Below, piece by piece: positions 20,806-31,420 of a stretch of DNA of 64,000 bases. The stretch is from assembly GCA_016584305.1 (NCBI GenBank), contig JACEEZ010011758.1:20001-84000 (forward strand), read 5' to 3'. Source of the DNA: Chionoecetes opilio (Eukaryota; Arthropoda; Malacostraca; Decapoda; Majidae). Within the stretch, counting starts at the first letter, position 1; each line of letters opens with the position of its first letter. The notes under the pieces were generated by a model. That model worked only from the letters and a program-made list of their open reading frames with translations. It did not search any database and was not told where the DNA came from. The position numbers and the translations under genes are program-made.

Positions 20806-22746
20806 ATCAATCAATCATTGGGGGCATACGCCGGGGGGCGCGTCGCCTCGCCCACCCTACGACGCCACTCCCGGGGGTCACCACGTGCGAGTTCCCATGC
20901 AGGCTCCTTTCCCATACCAAGCAGCTCTCGACAAGAAACATCAACTTGCCCCAGCCACGACCCTTGTGGGCGCCCCCTTGGCCTCCTCCACGCCGGATTG
21001 TCTCTTACAGATACAACCCGATGGGAAGGATCGGTTTCAGGGTAGCGTGCCACATGCCCATATAGCCGAAGTTGGCGCTGACGGATTATGCAGGTAATAG
21101 GCCTCGATTCAGTCTCACGGTGCAATCGCTGATTTGACACGTAATCATCCCAGCGATACCCCATGATTCTGCGAAGACACTTATTACCAAAGGCATTGAT
21201 TCGTCTCTTCAAGTCACTATTTAGTGTCCATGTCTCACAACCATAGAGTAAGACAGGGATCACAAGCGACTTGAAGATCCGGATCTTTGTCCTCCTGCAC
21301 AGGTACCGACAACGCCAAATACTCCCGCTGAGCGAGTCCATAACACCGTGGGCTATGCCAATCCGCCGTAAGACTTCTTGACGTGACCCGCCGTCATTAT
21401 GGACTGCGCTACCAAGGTATGTAAAACTTTCCAAGATCTCAATGTCCTCGCCACACGCATGAACAGACTGTACTGCTTCATCTAGTAAGTCTCCAAATAC
21501 CTGGACCTTGGTCTTGAGCCAGGAGACCTCAAGTCCCAAAGGCTTTGCCTCCTCGTGCAGCGCCTCGAGAGCCATCACCAGGACCTCCAGCGACTCAGCA
21601 AAGATTACTGCATCATCGGCAAAAACAAGATCAGTGATCTTGGTGTTGCCGACGGATGCTCCACAATCACTTTGATCTACAACCTTGTCCAATACCCAGT
21701 CCATACAAGCGTTGAAAAGTGATGGGGCAAGGACACACCCTTGCCTCACTCCTGTGTTCACAGGAAAGAAGCTGGATACACCTGCCCCACACTTCACAGC
21801 ACTCTCAGTCCCAGAATACAGACCAGTTTTCAAACCAATAGTCCTTGCAGGAATCCCTCGAAGTCGCAGAAGATCCCAGAGTGACTCACGATGCACTAAG
21901 TCAAACGCCTTCTTGAGATCAACATAGGCTGCAAGCATCCCCTGTCGAAACTCACGTCGGCGTTCCACCAGGACACGAAGCGCTAGGATACGGTCCGTTG
22001 TTGACTTACCAGGCGTGAACCCAGACTGCTGAGGTCTCTGATGCTTCACCAGATGACTGCGAATTCGTGTCAGCAATAGATGGGCAAGCACCTTGCCTGG
22101 TACGCTGAGCAGTGTAATACCGCGGTAATTGTTGCAGTCCTGACGGTCCCCTTTCCCTTTCCAGATAGGGACGACCAGGCCCCTTTTCCAGTCAGGAGGA
22201 ATGGTACCTGATTGCCACACGGCAGTCAGGACAGCATGCAACCCGCGGATCATGGCCTCACCCCCAGCTTTGAGGAGCTCCGCCCTGATATTACAAACAC
22301 CAGCTGCCTTTCCACCCTTCAACTTTGCTACAGACTCTCTGACTTCGTCAAGAGAGGGTGCGGTTTCGTCAATGGGAGGATCGGCATCCACTGCCTGTAA
22401 CCCAGTGGTGTGAAGCTGCTCAGTTGGAGGGTCCACCGTGAACAACTGCCCAAAGTACTCAGCCCAACGAGCCATCTGCCCATCCATGTCCGACACGAGG
22501 CGCCCATCTGCTGTTCGAATAGCACTCGGCCGAGAAGGAGACTTGGAACGGAGCTTCTTCAGGGCTCGGTAGGCGGGTCGGAGGTCATTAGCGCTCAAAT
22601 GACCCTCGACATCCTCAGCGAGACTCCTGACATACCTCTCCTTGTCTCTCCTCAGGAGGGTTCTAGTCCGGCGTGACAGAGCCCTGTGCTGGTCCCGGTT
22701 CCCAGCCAGCCTGGCAGCGGCCCAGCAGCCTGGCAGCCTGTAACCA
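20806..22746 (-). mobile_element. RTE-type LINE copy 1, 5'-truncated (TSD ATACATAGCA)
   Basis: ATACATAGCA at 20796-20805 and 22747-22756 flanks the element, and the flanking CR1 reading resumes after it. The 3' end (low coordinate) is a short (ATTG)n-type tail (caatgattgattgatt on the minus strand), as usual for RTE. 1.94 kb, starting inside ORF2, so it arrived by truncated reverse transcription. Confidence 0.93.
20811..22598 (-). CDS. RTE-type LINE reverse transcriptase (595-residue open frame)
   Basis: The longest convincing reading frame in the window. In order: KGGKAAGVCNIRAELLKAGG (finger region), NNYRGITLLSVPGKVLAHLL, QSGFTPGKSTTDRILALR, YVDLKKAFDLVHRESLW with the first catalytic Asp, NTGVRQGCVLAPSLFNACMD, and LVFADDAVIFAES with the catalytic FADD box. 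It continues with YLGSAVHNDGG, LLYGCETWTLN and the typical RTE C-terminal RLYGHVARYP and PRGRPQGSWL blocks. Intact RTE proteins are about 1000 residues with an N-terminal endonuclease; here that part is missing. The open frame implies recent insertion. Host genes are sometimes mis-annotated from such ORFs. Confidence 0.93.
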   Translation of the reverse strand: MSANDLRPAYRALKKLRSKSPSRPSAIRTADGRLVSDMDGQMARWAEYFGQLFTVDPPTEQLHTTGLQAVDADPPIDETAPSLDEVRESVAKLKGGKAAGVCNIRAELLKAGGEAMIRGLHAVLTAVWQSGTIPPDWKRGLVVPIWKGKGDRQDCNNYRGITLLSVPGKVLAHLLLTRIRSHLVKHQRPQQSGFTPGKSTTDRILALRVLVERRREFRQGMLAAYVDLKKAFDLVHRESLWDLLRLRGIPARTIGLKTGLYSGTESAVKCGAGVSSFFPVNTGVRQGCVLAPSLFNACMDWVLDKVVDQSDCGASVGNTKITDLVFADDAVIFAESLEVLVMALEALHEEAKPLGLEVSWLKTKVQVFGDLLDEAVQSVHACGEDIEILESFTYLGSAVHNDGGSRQEVLRRIGIAHGVMDSLSGSIWRCRYLCRRTKIRIFKSLVIPVLLYGCETWTLNSDLKRRINAFGNKCLRRIMGYRWDDYVSNQRLHRETESRPITCIIRQRQLRLYGHVARYPETDPSHRVVSVRDNPAWRRPRGRPQGSWLGQVDVSCRELLGMGKEPAWELARGDPREWRRRVGEATRPPAYAPND

Positions 22747-23180
22747 ATACATAGCAGTGTTGTGTAAATAATGTTATAAAAACAGATGAGAGCAGAGAGT
22801 CTATACGGGTGGAGGTTACGGAGGAAACTGAGAAAATGGTTTTGGGTACAGTGTATAGGCCTCCAAACTTATGTAAGGAGAATTCAGTTCCAATGTGGCA
22901 AGAAATAAGCAAGGCTTGTAGATATAATTAATTATGCGTGGTAGGAGATTTTAATCTTAGGAACATAGCCTGGGATTTAATTGTAGGAGACAATGACGCA
23001 GAGGAATTGTTAAATCTAGTTCAGGATAACTTTCTAAGACAGGCAATCAAGGAGCCTACTAGGGGAGATAATACTATAGATTTATTACTAACAAACAGGG
23101 AAGATTTAGTTACAGAGGTGGAAGTTGGTGGACAATTAGGAAATAGCGATCATTGTGAAATCAGGTTTTGCTTAAAATGA
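22747..23180 (+). pseudogene. CR1 LINE ORF2, endonuclease C-terminal part
   Basis: Resumes after the RTE insertion. Reads VLGTVYRPPNL, then VVGDFNLRNIAWDL, and NTIDLLLTNREDLV followed by LGNSDHCEIRF. GDFN and the SDH triad are the catalytic blocks of the retrotransposon endonuclease. An in-frame TAG lies at the former insertion site and another stop near 22930. Confidence 0.88.
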
Positions 23181-24000
23181 GAAGTAAGAACTAAAAGTGT
23201 TAATAAGCATTAAGTAGCTAACTTCAGAAAGGCTAATTATGCAGGAATAAGAAGACACATGGAGGGAATTAACTGGGGGTGTAGGATGGATGGGAAGGTA
23301 GGGTCTAAGGTCCAGTCGGAGAGAGGTGTCAGTGAGGTCAGTGCCGATGAGGATTCTACATTATTTGTAAGGAATTTAATTGCAGGTCAGAAAAAGAATA
23401 TTCCTTACAGGGCGATAAGATCAATGAAAAACGACCCCAAATGGATGACTGCAAATTTAAAACACAACATTGGAGTAAAAAGAAACATGTACTTTACTAC
23501 TTAGGAGTCAAGGCAGGACAGGTAAGCAGAGAAAAGTATAACGTGATGGCTAGGGTAGTGAAAAGATTAACAAGAGCAGCAAAGAACAATTATGAGATTA
23601 AGGTTGCTGGCCAGGCAAAGACCGACCTAAAGGGAGTTTTTCAGGTCTATAAGACAAAGACTAGGGATTTAGTGGGACCGTTAAAAATAGAGCAGGGTGA
23701 GATAGTAAGTTCTGATGATGATATGTGTAAAATTTAAATGATTATTTCTTAAGTATTTTTACTCAGGAGGATATACAGACGGTACCTGATAGTGAACAGA
23801 TGTTTAGAGGAAAGGATGATGAAAATCTCAAAGATATTGTGATAACTAGGGAAATGGTAGAAAAGGGTATAGATATAATGAAGAATTTTAAGTCACCAGG
23901 ACCAGATGAAGTTTATCTCAGAGTATTTAAAGAATGCAAAGAGGTTGTGAGACGTTAGTGCACATTTTTAGAAAATCGGTTGATATAGGGGAGGTGCCGT
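23180..24000 (+). pseudogene. CR1 LINE ORF2, linker and RT finger region
   Basis: Frames with KKKHVLYY and YNVMARVVKRLTRAAKNNYE (the basic linker), VYKTKTRDLVGPLK, and after a frameshift YFLSIFTQED and MKNFKSPGPDEVYLRVFKE, the conserved K-S-P-G-P-D start of the reverse-transcriptase domain. It is interrupted by the TTAA-flanked element at 24005. Confidence 0.85.
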
Positions 24001-24004
24001 TAAC

Positions 24005-24672
24005 CCGGGAACTGCGGGAGCATAGATTTTTTTAGTGCTACCACTGCGGGGATGTGAGTAAAACAGTGACCATTACAGAATTGGATGAAAATCACATAAA
24101 CGTCAAGGTAGTAAAAATCTGCATCCGGCAATATATCTATTTTTAACCCAAACGTATGGGGTTGTGGTGTGGTTGTGGTCGGGAGTTGAAATATCTGGCG
24201 CGAATGACACCAAGGCGCTGGCGAGAGACTGCTGAAGTGGGATCAGGGGTGCCACTCCTTGGGATTTTTCCCAAGATTTTGAGGGGATTATTCAAGTACA
24301 GTATTTCTCCAGTAGTTTATCTCAAGGTAAGCATAGGTACCGTTGTACCGTACCTTGAGATAAACTACTGGAGAAATACTTTAATAATCCCTCCAAAAGT
24401 CCCAAGATAGACAAAAAATATCCCAACGCCAGGACCTAAATCCCAAAATCTTGGGAAAAAACCCAAGGAGTGGTATATCTCTGCGTACAGCGTAGTTAGG
24501 CAGATGGTGGTGTGTGTTATCGAGAGCTGACATCAAGGCGTATATGTGACACAGTTTGTAGACTTCTACGAATGTTAGCGCAGTTTTTGTATGCAATTGA
24601 AAATTGCACTTCCGGAAGGCTTGCCGCAGTCGCTCAGCAGAGCCTTCCGGAAGGCTTGCCGCAGCCCACGGT
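24005..24672. mobile_element. TTAA-flanked (piggyBac-type) MITE with internal foldback
   Basis: TTAA at 24001-24004 and 24673-24676. Imperfect ends: CCCGGGAACTGCGGGAGC on the left and, inverted, ACCGTGGGCTGCGGCAAGC on the right. A long internal hairpin pairs about 24263-24330 with about 24352-24475 (for example cagtagtttatctcaaggta with its complement). The CR1 frame reads VPLMWRTGNVVP across the restored site, which confirms both ends. Confidence 0.83.
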
Positions 24673-24676
24673 TTAA

Positions 24677-25383
24677 TGTGGAGGACAGGAAATGTAGTCC
24701 CCATATTTAAGAAGGGAGACAGAGGACTAAAGTCAAATTATCGACCCGTTAGTCTAACGTCAGTATTAGGGAAATTATTGGAATATATTATTGCAAAAAA
24801 CACTAGAGAGCATTTAGAAAAACATAGTTTGGTCAATGATTCATAACATGGATTCACCAAGGGTAGGTCATTTATCACCAATTTATTGAATTTTAATAGG
24901 AAATTTTATGAGACAGCAGATAATGATAAGGATTATGATATAATATACCTGGAGTTTAGTAAGGCATTCGACAAGTACCACATGAGCGACTCTTAAATAA
25001 GGTTAAGGCTCATGGAGTAGATGGGAAAGTTCTACGTTGTATCAGAGCTTGGCTAAGGGATAGACAACAAAGGGTTACAATTAATGGTTCTAAATCTGAA
25101 TGGGGGCAAGTGACAAGTGGGGTTCCACAAGGTTCTGTTTTGGGTCCATTACTATTTTTGATTTACATCAACGACTTGGATAGTGGGATTAACAGTGATA
25201 TCAGCAAGTTTGCTGATGATACTAAGGTAAGTAGGATTATTGGATCACAGTCTGATGTAAACATATTGCAAGGAGACTTAGATAAATTAAATAAGTGAGT
25301 AGTCAGGTAGCAGATGGAATTTAATATTGATTAGTGTAGCGTAATTAATGTAGGTAGAAAAAACCCTGGTAATAGATACACCA
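24677..25383 (+). pseudogene. CR1 LINE ORF2, reverse-transcriptase core
   Basis: WRTGNVVPIFKKGDRGLKSN, then [35 protein letters not shown] (first catalytic Asp region), [20 protein letters not shown] and KFADDTKV with the FADD catalytic box. Stops and frameshifts occur near 24845, 24990 and 25298. It is cut at 25385 by a Tc1-like element and resumes at 29431. Confidence 0.88.
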
Positions 25384-25563
25384 TACACTACGCGCCAAAA
25401 TATTGTTCGCCACATCATAACAGATCGGACAGTCCATCAAGACCGTTGAGGAATGTTCAGATGCCACTTGTTAATTATAGACGAAGCATTTTGAAAAGGA
25501 TCGCCTCACTCCCCGCGAGTAATTTGAACAGACGCGCGTTGGTATAACTCTCATTATCTCCAT

Positions 25564-25760
25564 AATGGGTGGCAAGAAACACCTAACAAAGGGGCAAATT
25601 ATAGTTATTGTAACTCTACACAAGGCAGAGGCCAGTGAAAGAAATATCAAGGATTGTAGGTGTTACAAGGAAATGTGTGCTGAAGTGGGTGAGAACGTTT
25701 CGTGAACGTGGCGGGGTGGCGACACCGTAACATAAAGAAGAGGCCACGGCGAGAATGTAA
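25564..25760 (+). pseudogene. Tc1-like transposase N-terminal helix-turn-helix fragment
   Basis: MGGKKHLTKGQIIVIVTLHK then AEASERNI, and after a frameshift RKCVLKWVRTFRERGGV. The L(T/S)..(E/K)R..I..L...G.S...I pattern followed by (V/L).(K/R)W..(R/T)(F/Y).E.G is the paired-like HTH of Tc1-type transposases. Only the DNA-binding start is present; the DDE domain is missing. A second, inverted copy of the same segment lies at about 25870-26044 on the minus strand. Confidence 0.68.
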
Positions 25761-25869
25761 ATGTCATATCGTAATAATTTTCTTGCTCTTATTTGAGGAT
25801 GGGCATCCACTTGACGTTTCATGACATTTAGGGTGTTTGCTGATGTTTTGCATCCTTCATGTGGCCACT

Positions 25870-26044
25870 TCTCATGTTATAGTGTCGCCACCCCGCCACC
25901 CTTCACGAAGCTCTCACCCACTTCAGCACACATTTCATTGTAACACCCACAATCCTTGACATTTCTTTCACTGGTCTCTCTGCTTTGTGTAGAGTTACAA
26001 TAACTATAATTTGCTCCTTTTTTAGGTGTTTCTTACCAACCATT
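25870..26044 (-). pseudogene. Inverted duplicate of the Tc1-like HTH fragment
   Basis: Minus-strand ATG (26044) with the same N-terminal sequence as 25564-25760, slightly diverged. It forms the right arm of the element's internal hairpin. Non-functional. Confidence 0.65.
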
Positions 26045-27639
26045 ATGGAGATAATGAGAGTTATACCAACGCGCGTCTGTTCAAATTACTCGCGGGGAGT
26101 GAGGCGATCCTTTTCAAAATGCTTTGTCTATAATTGACAAGTGGCATCTGAACATTCCTCAACGGTCTTGATGGACTGTCCGTGCTTTAAACAAGCTGCC
26201 ATATGTAGGATATCTCTCTCGGAAGTCACTAGGCTACTATAGAGTACATTTTCAGAATTCCCTTATGGGAGCGATCTGTTATCCCAGCTAACCATCACCG
26301 GCGGGCCGACGTAGGCCGTAGAGCGGCGAACGGCGGCCGCCGGCGGCAAATTTACCTCCGTCAGCCCTCCGAAGGCCCGCTGGTGTATTTTCAGACGGGA
26401 TAATATATTATTTTGAAAATTAATGTACAGAATTTCAAGAATTGAATATTTCTATGTGTAAACATTTTGAAACAACAGTTATATGATTATCTATATGTAG
26501 TATTACATCAGTAGTGACAAGCAGCGGCAACTTGACGTCAATCCTCCGGCGGCCCGCTGGGCGCTGGTACGTATTTGTAAGTGGGAAATATTCATTTCAT
26601 ATTATATATATTAACTCAATAATATACATAGTATCTCAATATCGGTACCATCACTATTATTAGGCCTGTTCAAGCTATTAAAAATTGTAATAAAAGTTTT
26701 TATAATAGTTTATAGAAATTATCATATATCAGTTTATTTCAAATATTTCCAGTTTAATCAGGAACACCGAGAGATACATAGAAATAAAGATGAGATACGT
26801 ACATAGGAAGGAGTTTACATGGAAAAAGGTTATCAGTTTGTCTGTGTGTGTAGCTAGGTATCATATAAAAATAATGTAGTGCCGGGAAATTCCAAGAGAA
26901 ATGATGAAAATTTCCATCATACGATTCCCGAGTTATGTCTATGAAAGGAAAGAGAAGGTTTCAATAACTCCATGTTTAATCTAGAACTAATTGTTGCCTA
27001 AATCCAGTATATAGGGGAACAGGTTATTTATTAGAATAAGACCATTCAAATTATTTCCTTTCTCGTATTATTTATCTTACATTCGTATGTTCTCTCTCTC
27101 TCTCTCTCTTCCATTCCTATCTCCCCCCCCCCCCCCGCCAGAGTCACGAGTCATAATATGTGAGACACTTATTTCGCGATTGCCAATAACTTGTAGAGTC
27201 AAAACTTCTTATTCCCCCCTTATCCTCCTGGCAGATCGAATAACACTCTTAGATTCTGAGCGTCCTTAAAAACAGACAAAATAGAGTTGTGTTTCGCATA
27301 TAAATGCATAGATTAGTAGAGTCATTCGCTGAATTAAGAGTCGGCAAAGTTCCTTTCACGACTCCAAATACCCCGTCACTTCGAAAAGCGTGTTCGTATA
27401 GCCGTTCTGGATGAAGTAAAACCCTGCCCGTGGATTATAGTTATGAATTAAATTTTTCCTTCATCAAATTAAGAGACCTTGTTATACTAACTATCTCAGT
27501 AATTATCCCTCGCCTCCCCATCTCCCACTAGTCATTTAAAGGTTCATAACCCTCTCGTAGAAGCCAGTCATGAATCCAAACATGTCCCTTTTTCCCGCTA
27601 ATCCTCCAACCTTCCCTCTGTATAGACCACGCGGGTATC

Positions 27640-27816
27640 ACTCTCTTCTCCGCCCCTGTCAAGGTAAGACATACAGAAATTCACCTCCATCTTTCCCCTT
27701 GTTATAGGATATATATCTATATATATACCGTTGTTTAATGTTCATTAACGCATAGGTAGCATGTCATGCCCTTACAAGGGTTATAATGATCACTCTCTTC
27801 TCCGCCCCTGTCAAGG
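27640..27816. repeat. Direct repeat of about 26 bp, 150 bp apart
   Basis: tatcactctcttctccgccc then ctgtcaaggt occurs at about 27635-27664 and, nearly identically, at about 27787-27816 in the interior of the AT-flanked element. Everything else in 26.6-28.8 kb looks like unique, AT-rich, non-coding sequence. Confidence 0.6.
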
Positions 27817-29035
27817 TTTTCGGCGAGTGACTCAGTCTGGGGAGAAACCCACTCATATGGTCGTGTAAACGCAAACAGTTTCATTACTCTCACATTTTCC
27901 CTCCCCTATGTTCTCCATGTATATCTATGGTGTTCATCTTGTATGTAAGTAGATGGTAGGCCTAAGAATATAGTCCAGTGAGGTAGGTTATGCTCTTTAG
28001 AGCTTTCCTTCGCTAAATTAAACCATACATGTACTTAAGTTTCAACCAGGAATAATTTCTTGTTAAATAAACTAAATGAGTTAAAGTAGAGATTCTTTGT
28101 TTCTTGCAAAAACCCCAGGTGACTATTCCCCTGTTATGGAAATACTTCCTCACGTCCCGAGAGAGGTTCAGAGTTACTCGGTATACTAATAGTATCCCCA
28201 CGACTACCGTAATCCATATATATTAAATCGTGTTCAAGGGGTAGACCATAGGAATACCCGCTTGGACTGGTGGCAGCAATTCCCTATTAAACTAAGTTCA
28301 TTCCAATTCAGTTGTGACGAGGAGAATTTATTCGTCAGTGGAGAATTATTTCAATAAATATCATTCAAACACACGGTTGTCAAGACGTAAAAACCCTGGC
28401 ATCACAATAACACTTGATTAACCGCGGCGAAGATTATAACGGGATAACACAAAGGTCATATTTTCCCTTATTTCAATAACTTCCAACATATTATCAACAC
28501 ATATCAATACTCAACGGTAGGCTACACTTAATATGGAATATGTAGATGATGGAGTTAACATATGAATAATATCACGATTTAGAATAGAATATTATTTGAA
28601 ATCTTTTCCCAGCTATCAATGCACTAAACTGCCAGACGTACGATAGCCATTACAAAGGGTTAAAAACCCACACAAGGCCTAAATTGTCACCCTTAACCAG
28701 TCGATAACATAATGAGAACTTAGTTATAACATGTTTTCGCTCCTTCATTATATCGAAATAGACTGAATAATATAAATAATTGCAGTACGACACGTTTTTT
28801 TAGGAATTCCTTGACGGCGGCTGGCGCTGTGTCTGAGTGAAAATAATCAGTTAGTTGGAAAACGCACGAGTGGGTGGATGTTGTTATGTTGTTCGCCGCA
28901 ACCTATATCCTTCTACATGGCTGTTCACGCCGTTCAGCGTTCCACGTACACCAGCATGTAAACTCAATAACGAAAATGTTTTTGTACTTATGAAATAAAC
29001 AATGTTCGTAGCAATTATGATCTCCTTTTCATCAT

Positions 29036-29238
29036 ATTACTGGATAACGACACAGGAATATTTCTGGTTAAATTTTCTAAGCATATTGCATTATATAGTA
29101 ATGTTTTTATAAGTGTTGAACAGCCCATTAGTCTATTAATCGGCTAATGGGTTGTGCAACACCCCTTAAAACATTACTATATCTGCAATATACTTAGAAA
29201 GTATAACCATAAATATTCCTCAATCAGTTAATATAACA
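29036..29238. repeat. Internal foldback hairpin
   Basis: Arms of roughly 90 bp pair across a 12-bp loop (tctattaatcgg): agcccattag and ctaatgggtt at the apex, and gaatatttctggtta / taaccataaatattc at the base. Probably a small foldback MITE inside the larger element. Confidence 0.75.
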
Positions 29239-29432
29239 GCGGCAAATGGTCATATGCCCTACGGCGGGCCGCTGGGAGCGGCCCGCCTGTGATCCTCTGA
29301 GCAAATCCCCAGCGGCCCTACGTCGTACACTTCCGTCGGGCCGCCGGTATGACATACGGAGGGCCTCCGGAGGCCCTCCGTCTTTGTGTTTGCTGGGATG
29401 ATGTGGCGAACAATATTTTGGCGCGTAGTGTA

Positions 29433-29926
29433 CACAAATGTATCGCTGAAAAGATCAGGAGAGAAAGATCTGGGAGTGAGGGTGAGCTCAGACCTCCGTC
29501 CAAGGAAACAATGTATTGAGGCTAGAAATAGAGCTAATAGGGTGTTAGGATTCATTACCAAGAGTGTTAAAAGTAGAAGTGCTAAGGTTATTATAAAGCT
29601 TTATTTGGCTCTAGTCAGACCTCACCTAGACTATGTAGTTCAGTTTTGGTCTCCGTATTACAGGATGGATAAAAAATAGCCTTGGTAGAATCAGTGCAGA
29701 GAAGGATGACCAAAATGATACATGGGATGCGTAACTTTAGTTATGAGAAGAGAATGAAGTTATTAAATTTACATTCACTTGAGAGGCGTAGAGTAAGGGG
29801 CAATCTGATAGAAGTTTTTAAGTGGATAAAGGAATACAATAAAGGAGATGTAGGAACAGTTTTTACGGCTAGCAATCAGGGTAGAACAAGAAGTAACGGA
29901 TTCAAGCTGGAAAAGCGTAGATTTAA
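29433..29926 (+). pseudogene. CR1 LINE ORF2, post-RT region
   Basis: KRSGEKDLGVRVSSDLRPRK, then ARNRANRVLGFI, LYLALVRPHLDYVVQFWSPY, VESVQRRMTKMI, YEKRMKLLNLHSLERRRVRG and GNLIEVFKWI: the conserved thumb/C-terminal region of CR1-like reverse transcriptases (YL.LVRPHLDY...W.P and LE.RR.RGDL..). One stop after MDKK (29681). It is interrupted at 29926 by a TTAA-flanked element. Confidence 0.9.
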
Positions 29927-31112
29927 GGGGAGCGTCACACCATTTCTTAATTACCAGTGGATTGTCATGATTTTTTTTGTCAAAAGTATGCAAATGCCGA
30001 AATATTCCTAACTCATTTTCAGATCCATAGCTCGATACATAACTGAACAAAAAAATAAAAACTATTTTTTTAAAGAAATTCAACTCTTAATAACTTTCTT
30101 ATCCAATGACTTGCCCTGATAAAAACAAAAAACAAATATGCATTACAACATCCAAACGATTCATATTTTAAGAATTTTGAATTTTATTCTTCTTAAGTGT
30201 TTAGCATTTGTTTTTGTTTTTTTGGATCTCGTAAATGTATTTGCTATTACAGTAATTGCAAATTTTTACCTAAATTGAAAAAAACCCAAAGATGAGAAAA
30301 TCACATCTTTATTCCTCTTTCCAATGATATATTGTTTATTAACTTTGGTACAATAGTGGCAAAGTTATTAAAGGAAAACTGGAAAAAGGCAAATTTTTCA
30401 GTAGAGGTTTAAAGGCGCGCAGTTAAAAAAGCCGCGCGCCCTTTAATTAAACCTCGAGGCTCAGTGAATCTGAGCAGATGCTGGTTTGTTTGTATACTCT
30501 CGCAGCCACGCTCTCTATCACTCTTGAAGTGCTATATGACATAGCTGGTATCTGGTCCCCCCTTTTGCAAAAGGTACTAGTCACAAAAGGGTGCTAGCTG
30601 GATGCTATGGTGCTAGACAGTTTGCTGAACTACAGCCAGCATTTTCTCTCTCTGAGCCACTTTATGCCTTGATGTCCTCAGCATGGTGGTGGAGGAGGTA
30701 GAGAGCGCGAGGTAGATCAATCCTGCGCTGAATAAATTGCAAATGGTTGTAGCTTCCTTATTTTCTTATGTTCAAATGGTCTGGAGGGAGCAGGAATGGT
30801 GGAAGGCTGAGACAAGCAGCGACACCCGGCTTCTCCCTCTACTCCCTCACTACTGAGGCCTTGAGACGACCCTCTGTCTCACAGAGAAGGACTGAGAGGT
30901 GTCAGTTTGCCTATGCCAGTGAATATCATAAAAAAAAATTGTACGGATATTTTTCGGGGGGGGGGGGGGGGGGAGAAAATCAGCCATAGCTCTTTCAGTT
31001 TTTCTTCTTTCTTTATAATACTTTGTCACAAGCTTGTTTAAGTGTTCAACTACGCATGATAATTTTTTCGAATATTTAGATTTTTTTCGGAAATATTCGT
31101 GTGACACTCCCC
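29927..31112. mobile_element. TTAA-flanked element with GGGGAGYGTCACAC termini
   Basis: TTAA at 29923-29926 and 31113-31116; ends GGGGAGCGTCACAC and, inverted, GGGGAGTGTCACAC. The CR1 reading frame continues across it (LEKRRF, then EIGKNWF). Either Kolobok- or piggyBac-type by its TTAA target. Interior includes a hairpin at 30410-30460 (ggtttaaaggcgcgc pairing with gcgcgccctttaattaaacc), a G-run, and at 30740-30768 a stray CR1 3' end (ttgtagcttccttattttct). No transposase found. Confidence 0.82.
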
Positions 31113-31116
31113 TTAA

Positions 31117-31340
31117 AAAAGAAATAGGGAAAAACTGGTTCACAAATAGGGTAGTAAATGATTGGAATGGACTCAGTAGACAGGTAGTTAGTGCGGAGTC
31201 ATTAGGGAGCTTTAAAAGATGGCTAGATAATCTCATGGATGGGGATGAAAGGTGGATGTAGGTAGTGTTAAGTAACAGGAACTACCTCTTGTATCCCTGC
31301 GGCCTCTTGTAGCTTCCTTATTTTCTTTATGTTCTTATGT
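31117..31340 (+). pseudogene. CR1 LINE ORF2 C-terminus and 3' end
   Basis: EIGKNWFTNRVVNDWNGLSR, then SLGSFKRWLDNLMDGDERWM and a stop at about 31261: the standard end of CR1 ORF2 proteins (NWF.NRVV..WN.L and SF K..LD). The short 3' UTR ends in ttattttctttatgttctta, the tail type of this LINE. Confidence 0.9.
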
Positions 31341-31420
31341 AAAAAACCCTTTTTTCGACTTTTTCTTTTCTACTCCTAACTATGATCTGTAACTATTTTT
31401 AAGTTACATGATGCACTTAA

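Larger units (their letters stand above)
26283..29397. mobile_element. AT-flanked DNA element with CCCAGC termini
   Basis: AT at 26281-26282 and 29398-29399, deduced from the Tc1-like right arm that should read through (its inverted left arm gives the empty site). Ends CCCAGCTAACCATCACCGGC and, inverted, CCCAGCAAACACAAAGACGG, followed at both ends by GC-rich subterminal sequence (cggcgggccg, gcggcccgcc, ggagggcctccggaggccctcc). A 2-bp AT duplication suits the ISL2EU branch, which is an inference. The 3 kb interior is AT-rich without a transposase that I recognise; it includes an internal hairpin at 29036-29238. Confidence 0.75.
25386..29430 (+). mobile_element. Tc1-like element with foldback 5' region (TSD TA), containing an AT-flanked insertion
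   Basis: TA at 25384-25385 and 29431-29432. Perfect terminal inverted repeats of at least 33 bp starting CACTACGCGCCAAAATATTG. The left 370 bp (25416-25755) recurs inverted at about 25857-26185, giving a large hairpin. Within the right end, atctgttat|gatgtgg is split by a 3.1 kb element (26283-29397), and 26186-26274 is another small insertion. Confidence 0.9.
19330..31340 (+). mobile_element. CR1-type LINE, decayed, interrupted by several later insertions
   Basis: Plus-strand LINE with an esterase-domain ORF1 and an endonuclease/reverse-transcriptase ORF2, ending in the CR1-like 3' tail ttattttctttatgttctta at 31340. Removing four insertions (20806-22746 RTE, 24005-24672, 25386-29430, 29927-31112) restores co-linear ORF2 order, so all four post-date it. 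Several in-frame stops and frameshifts show it is dead. About 4.2 kb is LINE; nearly 8 kb is insertion. Confidence 0.9.

Noticed and set aside
20811..22598. Interpretation as a host gene for a craniofacial-development-like protein
   Set aside because: The FADD-box reverse transcriptase, 10-bp target duplication and RTE-type tail identify a LINE; such host names are common mis-annotations.
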